From: Microbacteriaceae bacterium
GTDB lineage: Bacteria; Actinomycetota; Actinomycetes; Actinomycetales; Microbacteriaceae
Length of the DNA stretch: 64,000 nt
Direction: 5' to 3'
Assembly: GCA_004297935.1 (NCBI GenBank)
Contig: SCRE01000006.1
Coordinates: forward strand, 452,797 to 516,796
The notes under the pieces are model-generated. The model was not told the origin of the DNA and searched no databases. It was given only the letters and a program-made list of their open reading frames with translations. The translations under genes and the position numbers were made by a program. Shown one piece after another: positions 52,238-61,214 of this stretch. How positions within the stretch are numbered: the first letter of the stretch is position 1; each line of letters begins with the position of its first letter.

Positions 52238-53071
52238 GTGACCGTGGAGTTCAGTGCCGTGGAGTTCAGCGGCGAGTATCGCGCCATTCTCGAGACGGTA
52301 CCGGTGGCGCCGGGGGCGCGCATCGCGACCGAGTCCGTGGTGTACGAGCATGTTGCGGGTGCCGGTGCCGAAGGCGGCGCTGGAACGGCGGTGGGCCCAT
52401 CCGGCGAACGCACAGGACTCGAGGGCTATCTGGCCTATGATGCGGCCCTGATCGACCCGCGCCCCGCCGTGCTGATCGTTCACGACTGGACCGGGGTCGA
52501 CCCCAATGTGCAGATGCGCGCCCAGATGCTGGCTCGGCTCGGTTACGTCGCGCTCGCGGCCGATGTCTATGGCAAGGGCGTGCGCCCGACGGGGGATGCG
52601 GCATCCGCCCAAGCCCGCAAATACTACGCCGATCTGCCGCTGCTGCGAGAGCGGGTGCAGGCGGGGTATCGGCGGCTCGTGACCGATCCGCGTGTGGATC
52701 CAGACCGCATCGCGGTCATCGGCTACTGCTTCGGGGGGAGTGCGACGCTCGAATTCGCGCGCACCGGTGCACCGCTGCGCGGCGCCGTGTCGATTCATGG
52801 CGGGTTGACGGTGCACGAACCGAGCGACGCATCCGCTATCCGTGCATCGTTGCTGGTGCTGACCGGTGCCGCAGACCCGGTCGTGCCTGACACGGCGATT
52901 GCCGCGTTCAAGGACGAGCTGCGGGCTGTGCCCTCGATCGACTGGCAGATCGTCAGCTATAGCGGGGCACCGCATGCGTTCACCGTTCCGGGCAGCGATC
53001 GCTATCGCCCCGTGGCGGATGCGCGCAGCTGGCGTGCGCTTGTCGACTTCCTCGACGAGGTGCTCGCGTAG
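52238..53071 (+). CDS. Dienelactone hydrolase family protein
   Basis: 277 residues, alpha/beta hydrolase. Catalytic triad: Cys of VIGYCFGGSA, Asp of TGAADPVVP and His of SGAPHAFTVP, i.e. the dienelactone-hydrolase variant with Cys nucleophile. It hydrolyses lactones or esters. GTG start at 52238 follows GAAGGAG; the longer frame upstream lacks protein character. Confidence 0.87.
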   Translation: MTVEFSAVEFSGEYRAILETVPVAPGARIATESVVYEHVAGAGAEGGAGTAVGPSGERTGLEGYLAYDAALIDPRPAVLIVHDWTGVDPNVQMRAQMLARLGYVALAADVYGKGVRPTGDAASAQARKYYADLPLLRERVQAGYRRLVTDPRVDPDRIAVIGYCFGGSATLEFARTGAPLRGAVSIHGGLTVHEPSDASAIRASLLVLTGAADPVVPDTAIAAFKDELRAVPSIDWQIVSYSGAPHAFTVPGSDRYRPVADARSWRALVDFLDEVLA

Positions 53072-53233
53072 CGCGCTGCTGTCGGCCGCCTAGCGAAACA
53101 GGCAGGTTCGGTGGTCGGCGCACGTGGCGGGGCGGGCAGGCTTGGGGGGCGGTCGTCGCGAAAGCCGCGGCCGGTTCCTGATATAGTCTTCAGGTTGGCT
53201 GATTCAGTGCGTAACTGTTCGCCAGCGCTGATC

Positions 53234-53306
53234 GCGCCCGTAGCTCAACGGATAGAGCATCTGACTACGGATCAGAAGGTTGGGGGTTCGAATCCCTTCG
53301 GGCGCA
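53234..53306 (+). tRNA. tRNA-Arg (anticodon ACG)
   Basis: 73 bases. Acceptor GCGCCCG pairs with CGGGCGC at 53299-53305; D arm GCTC..GAGC; anticodon loop CTACGGA gives ACG; T loop TTCGAAT. CCA is not encoded. It is followed immediately by an excisionase and integrase gene, so its 3' end is the probable attachment site of the next element. Confidence 0.92.
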
Positions 53307-53532
53307 CCGAGAGAATCCTTCTCGTCAGGCTGAAATGCCTGGTGGGGAGGATGTTTTGATCTCTGGACAGGGGCAGGCGAGGAGCCTGAAATGTCCGAGA
53401 ATTCGATTGAGGGGCCATTAAAGGGCCATAAACCCCCTCTCCGGGCGGGTTTCTGCGGTAAACCCAACGGTAGTTCCGGAGTATCGCGGAGTGGTGCGGT
53501 CACGGCACGGTTGCGCGCCGTACCTGACCTGC

Positions 53533-53742
53533 ATGGCCGACACTATTGGGTCGAAACCGTCATCGCAGTTGGAGCGGTTGCTGAGCGTCGAGGAACTGTC
53601 CGACTACCTCGGCGTGCCTGTGCGCACCCTCTACGACTGGCGGGTCGATGGCCGCGGACCCAAAGCGCTGCATGCCGGACGGGTGCTGCGGTACCCGGAG
53701 AGCCGCGTGCAAGAGTGGATCGAGGCGAACCTCGATGACTGA
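53533..53742 (+). CDS. Excisionase-like HTH_17 DNA-binding protein
   Basis: 69 residues. LLSVEELSDYLGVPVRTLYDWRVDGRGPKAL and then RVLRYPESRVQEWIE is the helix-turn-helix of the phage/ICE excisionase type. ATG at 53533. Lies 45 bases ahead of the integrase, in the same operon, and next to tRNA-Arg. Confidence 0.87.
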   Translation: MADTIGSKPSSQLERLLSVEELSDYLGVPVRTLYDWRVDGRGPKALHAGRVLRYPESRVQEWIEANLDD

Positions 53743-53787
53743 GCAGCCAGCGGAGGCCCGTGTCGGCGAGTACATGGGGTGCCGGCG

Positions 53788-55008
53788 ATGACGCGGCCGG
53801 TGCAGCCCCTGGGCACGTTCGGTGTGATCACGGTGACACGGGTGGGCAACGGCTATCTCGCCGCAACACGTTATCGCGACTTCGACGGCGGCTACCGGCG
53901 GGTGAAGAAGACAGGCCCGACCGCACGGGCAGCCGAGAACGCGTTGAAAGCGAAGATCGCCGAATCGGGGGAACGCTCGCGTAGCGGCGACCTTGACCGG
54001 TGGGCACTTCTGGAGGAGGTCGCCGAACTGTGGCGTGTGGAGGAGCGTGCCAGCGAACGGATCGCACCGCAGACGATGGACAAGTACGAGGACGTTCTGC
54101 GGGGCATCGTCCTGCCCGCGCTGGGCTCACTACGGCTGGGTGAGCTCACGGTCGGCACGGTGGATCGTTTCCTGAAGAAGATCGCACAGAAACGTCCGGC
54201 GCAGGCCAAACATTGCAAGGTCGTGCTCTCCCACATCCTGAGCCTGGCGGTCCGTCATGATGCGATCCACGCCAATCCGGTCCGTCAGGTCGGCCGGCTC
54301 CGGCGCAGTCACACGGACGTTCGTGTCGCCAGCCTGGATGAACTCCTGGCAATGCGCGAAGCGATCACCTGCTGGCGGCGAGGTGCTGGCGAGCCGGGTC
54401 CGCGGCCAGACGGGCAGTTAGGGAAGGTATTCGATGTCATGCTCGGCACCGCCACGAGAGTCAGCGAGGCGTTAGCGATTCGCCGCTGCGACCTGAACTT
54501 GACCGTATCGCCGGCGACGGTGTGCATCAGCGGGACGCTGGTCTTCCAGCGCGGCAAGGGCCTGATCCGTCAGGATCATCCGAAGCACTCGAAGCACTGG
54601 CGGATCCTGGCTCTCCCGTTATTCGCGGAGAACGCGATCCGGATCCGCCTGTCCGAGCTCGGCGATATCCCCCCGGAGCAGACGATCTTCTGTACCAAGA
54701 AGGGCACCTACTTGTCTCCAGCGAATCTGCGCCGTCAGTGGCGGGCGGCCCGGGCTGGCGCGACAGGACTTCCACCGGAGGTGAACCTTGACTCGATCAC
54801 CCCGCACGTGTTCCGTAAGACAGGGGCGACCGCTGTCGCCGAGATCGGCGGAATCGGGCTGGCTGCGGAGTTGCTTGGGCACTCTTCGACCGCGATCACC
54901 GAGGAGTTCTATGTGCGCCAGGTCAAGACGGTTGACCCGGTCACGGCGAGCATGCTGGAACTGCTTGGACCCGGAGCACGGATCGTCAAGCTTTCCGAGA
55001 CAGGATGA
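53788..55008 (+). CDS. int: Tyrosine integrase of a tRNA-Arg element
   Basis: 406 residues. N-terminal arm-binding strand region (VITVTRVGNGYLAATRYRDF), core-binding domain, catalytic domain with GTATRVSEALAIR (Arg), ITPHVFRKTGAT (His-x-x-Arg), ELLGHSS (His) and EEFYVR (Tyr). ATG at 53788 has GGGGTG before it. Together with the excisionase and adjacent tRNA-Arg it marks the left end of an integrative conjugative element that continues past the window. Confidence 0.92.
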   Translation: MTRPVQPLGTFGVITVTRVGNGYLAATRYRDFDGGYRRVKKTGPTARAAENALKAKIAESGERSRSGDLDRWALLEEVAELWRVEERASERIAPQTMDKYEDVLRGIVLPALGSLRLGELTVGTVDRFLKKIAQKRPAQAKHCKVVLSHILSLAVRHDAIHANPVRQVGRLRRSHTDVRVASLDELLAMREAITCWRRGAGEPGPRPDGQLGKVFDVMLGTATRVSEALAIRRCDLNLTVSPATVCISGTLVFQRGKGLIRQDHPKHSKHWRILALPLFAENAIRIRLSELGDIPPEQTIFCTKKGTYLSPANLRRQWRAARAGATGLPPEVNLDSITPHVFRKTGATAVAEIGGIGLAAELLGHSSTAITEEFYVRQVKTVDPVTASMLELLGPGARIVKLSETG

Positions 55009-55364
55009 CTCGTTGTCCCGCACAGCCGATTGAGAATGCTGGAAGTTGCGACTGCGGCGTTGGCGGGGCGGAGACGCTGCGGAATACGCGCGACACCGGG
55101 GAAGTGTGGTGGCGCCGAGATATTGCCGTCGCCGGGACGCTCTCGGGCCGTGGCGACGGTGTTCTGTCGTGCCTACGATTGGTTGCCTTTGGCTTGCTGG
55201 TTGTGGCGGAACCGCCGACGTTAGCGGAGGGCGGAGAGATTCCGGAACCGCTCGGGGTGATGCCGCCGCGCGGTCCATCGGGCGGTGGCCACACGGTTCT
55301 CCCGGCGGATTTGGACGTTACGCCTGGTCAGCCGCGGGGTGCTTTTGCCCGTAGACGGCGCAGC
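55009..55364. other. Intergenic between convergent int and ssb
   Basis: 356 bases. A proline-rich minus-strand frame (54986-55294) is open but has no good start or recognisable domain. No other feature seen. Confidence 0.4.
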
Positions 55365-55787
55365 TCAGATGGGGTCTTCGCCGATCGTCTTTTCGCTGGC
55401 CGCGGCTGGAGTGGGGATATCGGTTTGGGGGCGTGCCCTGTCGACGACGTAGGTAGTGAGGTTATTGTCGTGGCCGATTCGACGGGCAACGAATTGATCC
55501 CGCTGGACCGGATTGCTATCGACGGTCAGCGTACAGGTGCGGGCTTGGCCTTCGGCGATGAACGCATCACCTTTCTGGAACTGGGCGTAGGCGCGCTCGG
55601 CGGACTTGCCGAACATGACCAGATCGGTAAACGTTGGCTCCAACGGTGTGAACGACCCGTCATCCTTGCGACGAGCGTGTTCTTGGCCGACGCGCGCGTA
55701 GAAGCGGGCGTCACCATTCTGCGTGAACGATAGTTGCGGGCCCGACGCAATGAATCCGGATACGGACTCGCGTGTGGTGATGGTCAT
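55365..55787 (-). CDS. ssb: Single-stranded DNA-binding protein
   Basis: 140 residues, OB-fold: ITTRESVSGFIASGPQLSFT, ARFYARVGQEHARRKDDGS, FTDLVMFGKSAERAYAQFQK then GDAFIAEGQ, with an acidic end. Shorter and more diverged than housekeeping SSB, like those carried by conjugative elements to coat incoming DNA. Shine-Dalgarno GAGGGAGAA. Confidence 0.82.
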   Translation of the reverse strand: MTITTRESVSGFIASGPQLSFTQNGDARFYARVGQEHARRKDDGSFTPLEPTFTDLVMFGKSAERAYAQFQKGDAFIAEGQARTCTLTVDSNPVQRDQFVARRIGHDNNLTTYVVDRARPQTDIPTPAAASEKTIGEDPI

Positions 55788-56102
55788 CAGAGTGTTCTCC
55801 CTCGGCTGGTTGGCCTCTCATGCGCTTCGCGTGCTTTAGCAGTCAGGTGCGCGTGGTGTCCGCGCCGTGCGGATCGTCGCCTGCGGCAAGTGGCAACGAT
55901 CGGCGACTGGTGTCGCAGACTTCTCATCTCCGGTGTTGCGTTCAGCTACACCGCATTCGCCCATTGGTCGCACGATGGTTGGTAGTTGTTCTCGATTGTT
56001 CAGGGAGCTCGTCGCACCGGGCTTCATCGAGGACGATTGCCAATGAACACGACGCAGGCAAGGGTCGGGCCGTAGTCGAGACGACCGCATTTTCGAGCGA
56101 TA
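55788..56102. other. Intergenic, nothing recognised
   Basis: 315 bases between ssb and the coupling-protein gene on the same strand. No gene is recognised. Confidence 0.4.
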
Positions 56103-57860
56103 TCAGGTGTCTGCTCCGAGATCGTGTTCGAGGTTGCGGCGATTGCTCTGGAGGATTTGCGCGTTTGGTCGGCTGGTCCATGCGCGTAGGCGAGTGATGA
56201 TGGGGCGGGCGGTGCGCAGCATGATGACCGCTGTTCCGAACGGGATGGTGCGCAGCACGTCGGGTGGAAGGACGGGAACGCGCCGGATCGAGCGCTGGTT
56301 GGAGTGGCCACCCGAGGCGTCCGCAGTGACAGAGGTGGTGGTTTCGTCTCGCTCTCCGATCAGCGCTGCCAGGTCTCGCAGGTCGCGACTATTGGAGGCA
56401 CCACCGAGGATGATCTTCACGATGGACGCATCCCAGATCGCGCTCGCGCTGTTCTCCCCCCACTTCTCCCTCGCCTGCGCCAGCGACTGTAACACCGGAA
56501 GAGTGGTGATGCCGGTGCCGCCACCTTCGGCCATCAGCGTCGGCAACGACGGCAGCGGGGACAAGTTGCCGATCTCATCCAACGCGATGAGAACGGGAGG
56601 GTCCAGACGCGCTCCAGGGGAGCGGGTGGCGAGTTTGCGTGCGGTTTCCACGAGATCTTCGATGAAGGCTGCGACCAAGGGTGCGGAAGCCCCAGCCCCG
56701 GCGCCGGTAGCCAGCAGGTAGAGGGTGCCGCGTTGAGTGAGAAATGTTGTCGGGTCGAATTCTTCGCCGCGTTCGGGGGTGACCGCGGCCAGAACGCGAG
56801 GGTCGGCCAAGGAAGAGAAGGCAAGGGAGACGCCTTGCCAGATGGAGTTGCGTGTGGGCGGATCCGATTGAATCATCGCGTCCAGTGAGTCCGCCCATCC
56901 CTCTGCCGCGCGCGGGCTGCTGGAAAGGATGCTGACGGCATCTTGGGCCAGAATCGGGTTCAGCGCCCATTGATATAGTGTCCGTGCATCTCGCCCGTCC
57001 AAAGCGGCCGCGTGCAGGAGCGCCTGGATGGTGGCCGTGGTCTTGCCTTCCCAGAACCCGGCGTCCTGAACACCACCGAACCCGGTGGCAGTGGCCAGCC
57101 CCTTTGCCCGGATCATCGCCGTCAGTGGATCCTCGCAGCCCCGCACCGGCGACCAGCGCATTCCTGCAGGAAGTCCCGGAGCAAGGTGTTGTGGGTCGAA
57201 TACCGCGGTCGGTCCGATGCTCTGCCGTGCCTTCAACGTCGCGGTGAGGTTGTCGGGTCGGGTCGATGTGGTAATCACGGCACCGGGCGCGTCAAGGATC
57301 GTGTTGATGACGATGTGCAGGCCCTTGCCCGATCGGGGCGGCCCGATCAGCAGGATCGAGTCCTCCACGCTCGCCCAAACCTGCCCGCCCCGAGCATGAC
57401 CGAGCAGATATCCGATGTCCTCCGGCATGGGACGCTGCAGGCTTGGTCGCAGGGTGCCGGCGCGCTGCAGTAGGGCTTTCCTGGACGCGGTGGCAGTGAC
57501 TTCGCTTGCTGTGGCAACCCCGGCGAACCGGAACGGGTCCACCCTACTCCGGGAGCGTGCCACGGTCCGCCACACCCACCAACTCGCGGCACACAATATC
57601 GTCAGGAGTCCAACGACGACCACCCAGTACACGATCGGGTTCAGCACCCCCGCGTTGAGGGCTGCGCCAGGGTTTCCCGGGCTGGCCAGGACCCGAATGC
57701 CAGAGCTGAGATCCCCCCTTGGCTGCGGCAATACGGTAAGGAAAGCGGTGATCGTCCCGGCCAGTCGGAGCAGGCATCCGAGCAGGACAACACCGACGAT
57801 GAGGCCGATGCCGAAGTTTGTGGCAATATCGTTTGCCGGACGCGGTGACAGCGCAGGCAT
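56103..57860 (-). CDS. Type IV coupling protein, VirD4/TraD/TraG-like
   Basis: 585 residues. Two N-terminal membrane helices (FGIGLIVGVVLLGCLLRLAG and YWVVVVGLLTILCAASWWVW), then an ATPase with Walker A GPPRSGKG and Walker B LIALDEIGNL. It links the relaxosome to the mating pore and pumps DNA. The ATG at 57860 follows GAGGAGG. The relaxase partner is not in this part of the element. Confidence 0.9.
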   Translation of the reverse strand: MPALSPRPANDIATNFGIGLIVGVVLLGCLLRLAGTITAFLTVLPQPRGDLSSGIRVLASPGNPGAALNAGVLNPIVYWVVVVGLLTILCAASWWVWRTVARSRSRVDPFRFAGVATASEVTATASRKALLQRAGTLRPSLQRPMPEDIGYLLGHARGGQVWASVEDSILLIGPPRSGKGLHIVINTILDAPGAVITTSTRPDNLTATLKARQSIGPTAVFDPQHLAPGLPAGMRWSPVRGCEDPLTAMIRAKGLATATGFGGVQDAGFWEGKTTATIQALLHAAALDGRDARTLYQWALNPILAQDAVSILSSSPRAAEGWADSLDAMIQSDPPTRNSIWQGVSLAFSSLADPRVLAAVTPERGEEFDPTTFLTQRGTLYLLATGAGAGASAPLVAAFIEDLVETARKLATRSPGARLDPPVLIALDEIGNLSPLPSLPTLMAEGGGTGITTLPVLQSLAQAREKWGENSASAIWDASIVKIILGGASNSRDLRDLAALIGERDETTTSVTADASGGHSNQRSIRRVPVLPPDVLRTIPFGTAVIMLRTARPIITRLRAWTSRPNAQILQSNRRNLEHDLGADT

Positions 57861-58001
57861 CAGACGTTTCCTCCTCGCCGCCGGTTCTGCAATCAAGCCG
57901 GCTCGTGGAATCAGGTACGGCGATGGTTCAGGCTGCTCGCTGACCGGCTCGCCATGGTCTTCATGCGTGCATCCACTCGTCGAGAACTACTGGCACCCAC
58001 G

Positions 58002-59528
58002 TCACGAGACGCGCGACTGACCAATGCGTGCGCGTGTGCCCCGCATCGCTTCACCGACCATGCGGGAGGTCGTGTCAAAGGTTTCCAGCTCGGCAGGATG
58101 TAGTTGATGCTGCACCACGAACGATCTGTCCTTGATTCGCCAGAGTCCTTGCCCGATGCCCAGTCGAGGGAGGATATTCTGTTCGGTGCTGGTTAGCCCC
58201 AGCAGGTCGGCGGTGGTGCCGAGTTGGTCGGATTCCTGCCGGTAGATGATCCGGGTTTCGGCGTTGGCCAGCAAGGAGGAGGCGAGGGCCCGCATGGCGG
58301 TTCCTTGGTCGCCAACGTTGTCAAGGTCGGTGAGCTTGTGGAAGATCAGGAGGTTCGCGATGCCGTAGTGCCTGGACATGCGCCATTGCGCATCCATCCT
58401 GCGTAGCAGAGCGGGGTGGGACATGAGTCGCCAGGCTTCGTCGTAGACAACCCACCTTTGCCCGCTGGCCGGGTCCAGGAGGGCGGATTCCATCCAGGCG
58501 CTCGAGCAGGTCATCAGTACCGAGATCAGGGTGGAGTTGTCCGCGACTCTGGAGAGGTCGAGCGAGATCATCGGCAACGTCGGGTCGAACTCGACCGTGG
58601 ATGGTCCGTCGAACAGGCCGGCGAGGTCGCCCGCTACAAGGCGGCGGAGGGCATGACCAGCCAGGCGGCCGTCGTCGCCTAGCCGGGCATTTTCGCCGGC
58701 GTCGGGTGTGAGGAGGTGGTCGACGATCATCGGCAGCGTCGGCACCGCCTCTGAGGCGTTCACCGCGTGCAAGGCGATGTCGATCGCGGTGTGTTCTAAC
58801 GGTGACAGCGCCCGGTCGAGCACAGTCTCGGCCAGTGCGCCGAGGAGGTCGCGGCGGCGGGAGAGCACGGAGGCGGTCCATTCGGTGTCGATGAGTCCGC
58901 CAGGCCGGTATCCGGCATCCAGCGGGTTGAGCCTGTTTCTAGAGCCGCGCCCGAGGATGATCGCCCGGCCGCCGACAGCTTCCGCTACGGGGGTGTGTTC
59001 GCCTTTCGGGTCGCCGGGGACGTAGACGCGGCGGCCGAACGGGATGCTGCGCGTGTAAAGACTCTTGGCCAGGGAAGACTTTCCAGAGCCGACGATGCCG
59101 GCCAGAACAATGTTCGGTGCGGTGATGATGCCCTGCTGGTAGAGGACCCAGGGGTCGTACACGAACGAGCCGCCGGAGTAGAGGTCATGGCCTACGAAGA
59201 CACCGTCACTGCCCAGGCCTCCTTCTGCCAGAAACGGGTACGCGCCCTGCAGGGTCGCGGAGGTGTCTTGATGCGTCGGGATTCGCAGTCGCCTGTACAT
59301 TCTCAGCGCGGCCGGCCCCGCTGCTCCGCCCGGTGGCAGATAGCGGATCGCCCGCGCCTGCGCACGTTCCGCCTCGTCTTTGCTGCGCGCCGTTGTCGCA
59401 CGCGCCTCACGATCACGGCGGTCTTGATCTGCGGCATCCTTGATCCGGGCCTTGCGTTGCTTGCGTGGTTCATTCGCCGGTGCAATCAGCATCCTCGAAT
59501 GCAACGTCGTATCTTGCTGAAGCTTCAC
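58002..59528 (-). CDS. VirB4-like conjugation ATPase
   Basis: 508 residues. Walker A GIVGSGKSS in the middle of ITAPNIVLAGIVGSGKSSLA, Walker B RWVVYDEAWRLM, then FHKLTDLDNVGD and QESDQLGTTADLLGLT typical of VirB4/TraC C-terminal domains. The N-terminal part is short and basic (NEPRKQRKARI). GTG start at 59528 has GAGGAG upstream. Energises pilus/pore assembly. Confidence 0.88.
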   Translation of the reverse strand: MKLQQDTTLHSRMLIAPANEPRKQRKARIKDAADQDRRDREARATTARSKDEAERAQARAIRYLPPGGAAGPAALRMYRRLRIPTHQDTSATLQGAYPFLAEGGLGSDGVFVGHDLYSGGSFVYDPWVLYQQGIITAPNIVLAGIVGSGKSSLAKSLYTRSIPFGRRVYVPGDPKGEHTPVAEAVGGRAIILGRGSRNRLNPLDAGYRPGGLIDTEWTASVLSRRRDLLGALAETVLDRALSPLEHTAIDIALHAVNASEAVPTLPMIVDHLLTPDAGENARLGDDGRLAGHALRRLVAGDLAGLFDGPSTVEFDPTLPMISLDLSRVADNSTLISVLMTCSSAWMESALLDPASGQRWVVYDEAWRLMSHPALLRRMDAQWRMSRHYGIANLLIFHKLTDLDNVGDQGTAMRALASSLLANAETRIIYRQESDQLGTTADLLGLTSTEQNILPRLGIGQGLWRIKDRSFVVQHQLHPAELETFDTTSRMVGEAMRGTRARIGQSRVS

Positions 59529-59583
59529 GTCTTCACTCCTCACTGTGCTTGTTCGAGCCCATCGGATGCGTGCATGCGGTGGG

Positions 59584-61044
59584 TCAGATGCCCCGGCACA
59601 GCGGTAAGGCTGCGGCGGCGAATGCCTGCGCCTGCTGCCCGACCAGGCGGCGGGTTTCACAGGAGGCTTGGATGGCGGCCTGCTCGATCGCGGCGATCGC
59701 CGCCTCGAGTTCATCGGGGGTGGGCGCGGAGACGGCGATCAGTCCGGTGTAGCGCAGGACGCCGTGTCCGGAAGTAAGATCTGCTTCTTGCTGCAGGACG
59801 TCCTGGTACTCGGCCGATTGAGATGCGTCCTCGATTTGCCCGATTCGGGTCCGCTGGGCGGCATCGGAAATGTACTCGGTCTTCTTTCTCCGGATGTCCC
59901 GCGCGGCGATATCCGACCGGAGCGGGTCGCACAACAGCGTGAAGGCCCGCCGGATTCCCGTGGACAGCAAGATCGGCGCCAAAAATCCCGGGTAGACCAG
60001 CGAACGCGGCCATTCAGATATCCACAACGCGGCGTGCACCGCACTATCGGAGCGCAACTGGTCCCAGCTTTCCTCGATCGCCACCGGACCGGCCCTGGCG
60101 AGATCCTGCCCGATGCTGCCGGAGCGGTCCAGCGAAAAAGCAGCTTCGGGGTCGTAGGCGGTGCGGAGCATGATCGCCAGCTGACCTGGCGAATACCAGG
60201 CGGTCGGGCGCAAATCCGCGGCCCGCAGCGCCGCGCTGAAGGTTTCCATCTCCTGCCGCAGAACAGCCATCGCCCCGGTGATTCCGCCGCCTGCCGTGCG
60301 GATGACTCGGCCCGCCGCACGCAGATCCAAGGCGAGCGAGAGGGTGGTCACGTGCCGTTCACCTGCCGGGCCGGCACGATTGATCAGCTCCCGGTAGGTG
60401 CGGGACACCCAGGAGCCGTCGTCGGTACCGTGCTCGGCCCACCACTGCGCCAGCCCGTTACCGGAGTCCGGCAAGGTTCGCTCCAGGATTTGCACGCGAG
60501 CGATGTGTGTGGAGCGGCAGACGGTGGACAACACACGACCCCACGCTTGCACACGCCGGTCCTGCTCGGCCGGGTCAAGAAGGATGAACCCCGGATGTGT
60601 CACCTGAAGGATCGCGGTCAAAGTTTGGGCGTGCGGGTCGTGCACCATCACCGCGCCTGAGTCCGGCTCAGTGTACTGGCGCAGTGCTGCGGCGTCGCCG
60701 GGCAGAGCCAGTGTGCCCACTGGGCGTGGCTTCACCACCCGTACACGGAAGACCGTCTGCTGACGGTTCGTGCGCATCCACCAGTGGCCGGCGACCGGCA
60801 CCCATTCGATTGCTCTGCGCCCGCCGATCGTGACCCAGGCGGCCGTGATCGCACTCACCCAGATCGGAGACGTGTAGGCGGCGGCAGGGCCGCCAACGTA
60901 CAGGGAGATCACGAACACCACGGCGGCCATGCCCAGGGCCGCCACCTGGAGTACGGACAGACCGAGGATGAGGCCGCGTCGGGTCAGGCGGGAGAACTTG
61001 ACCGGAGACAATGCGTAGTCGGTCGCGGAGTCTGCTGAGGCCAT
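59584..61044 (-). CDS. SCO6880-family conjugation protein
   Basis: 486 residues, with two adjacent helices near the N-terminus (LILGLSVLQVAALGMAAVVF and YTSPIWVSAITAAW) and a soluble cytosolic part. Such proteins occur in actinobacterial type IV secretion clusters between PrgI- and VirB4-like genes. LIAVSAPTPDELEAAIAAIE is typical of the VirB4-like N-terminal domain, so SCO6880 may supply that domain separately. Starts ATG 61044 after AAAGGAA. Confidence 0.8.
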   Translation of the reverse strand: MASADSATDYALSPVKFSRLTRRGLILGLSVLQVAALGMAAVVFVISLYVGGPAAAYTSPIWVSAITAAWVTIGGRRAIEWVPVAGHWWMRTNRQQTVFRVRVVKPRPVGTLALPGDAAALRQYTEPDSGAVMVHDPHAQTLTAILQVTHPGFILLDPAEQDRRVQAWGRVLSTVCRSTHIARVQILERTLPDSGNGLAQWWAEHGTDDGSWVSRTYRELINRAGPAGERHVTTLSLALDLRAAGRVIRTAGGGITGAMAVLRQEMETFSAALRAADLRPTAWYSPGQLAIMLRTAYDPEAAFSLDRSGSIGQDLARAGPVAIEESWDQLRSDSAVHAALWISEWPRSLVYPGFLAPILLSTGIRRAFTLLCDPLRSDIAARDIRRKKTEYISDAAQRTRIGQIEDASQSAEYQDVLQQEADLTSGHGVLRYTGLIAVSAPTPDELEAAIAAIEQAAIQASCETRRLVGQQAQAFAAAALPLCRGI

Positions 61045-61214
61045 GGGTTCCTTTCACGTGCCTGGTATCCGGTAGGTATGTCCCGAACGTTGAAAGTGGA
61101 AGGCGGAACGGCATCCGGAACCACAGTGAATCTGTCTAATGCCGGCCCGAGGTGTTCTTCCGCCCGCTGAGCTTTGTCGACGGTCGTTCCCGTTTGACCT
61201 CGTCGTGGCGCCGC
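61045..61214. other. Intergenic, nothing recognised
   Basis: Short non-coding gap between the SCO6880-like gene and the TrbL-like gene. Confidence 0.4.

Noticed and set aside
54986..55294. Proline-rich 102-residue minus-strand protein
   Set aside because: Low-complexity GC-rich frame without a start context or domain, and it overlaps the end of the integrase gene.
55009..55733. 242-residue plus-strand frame overlapping ssb
   Set aside because: It lies opposite the SSB gene, which has a clear OB fold and ribosome-binding site, so it is a shadow frame.
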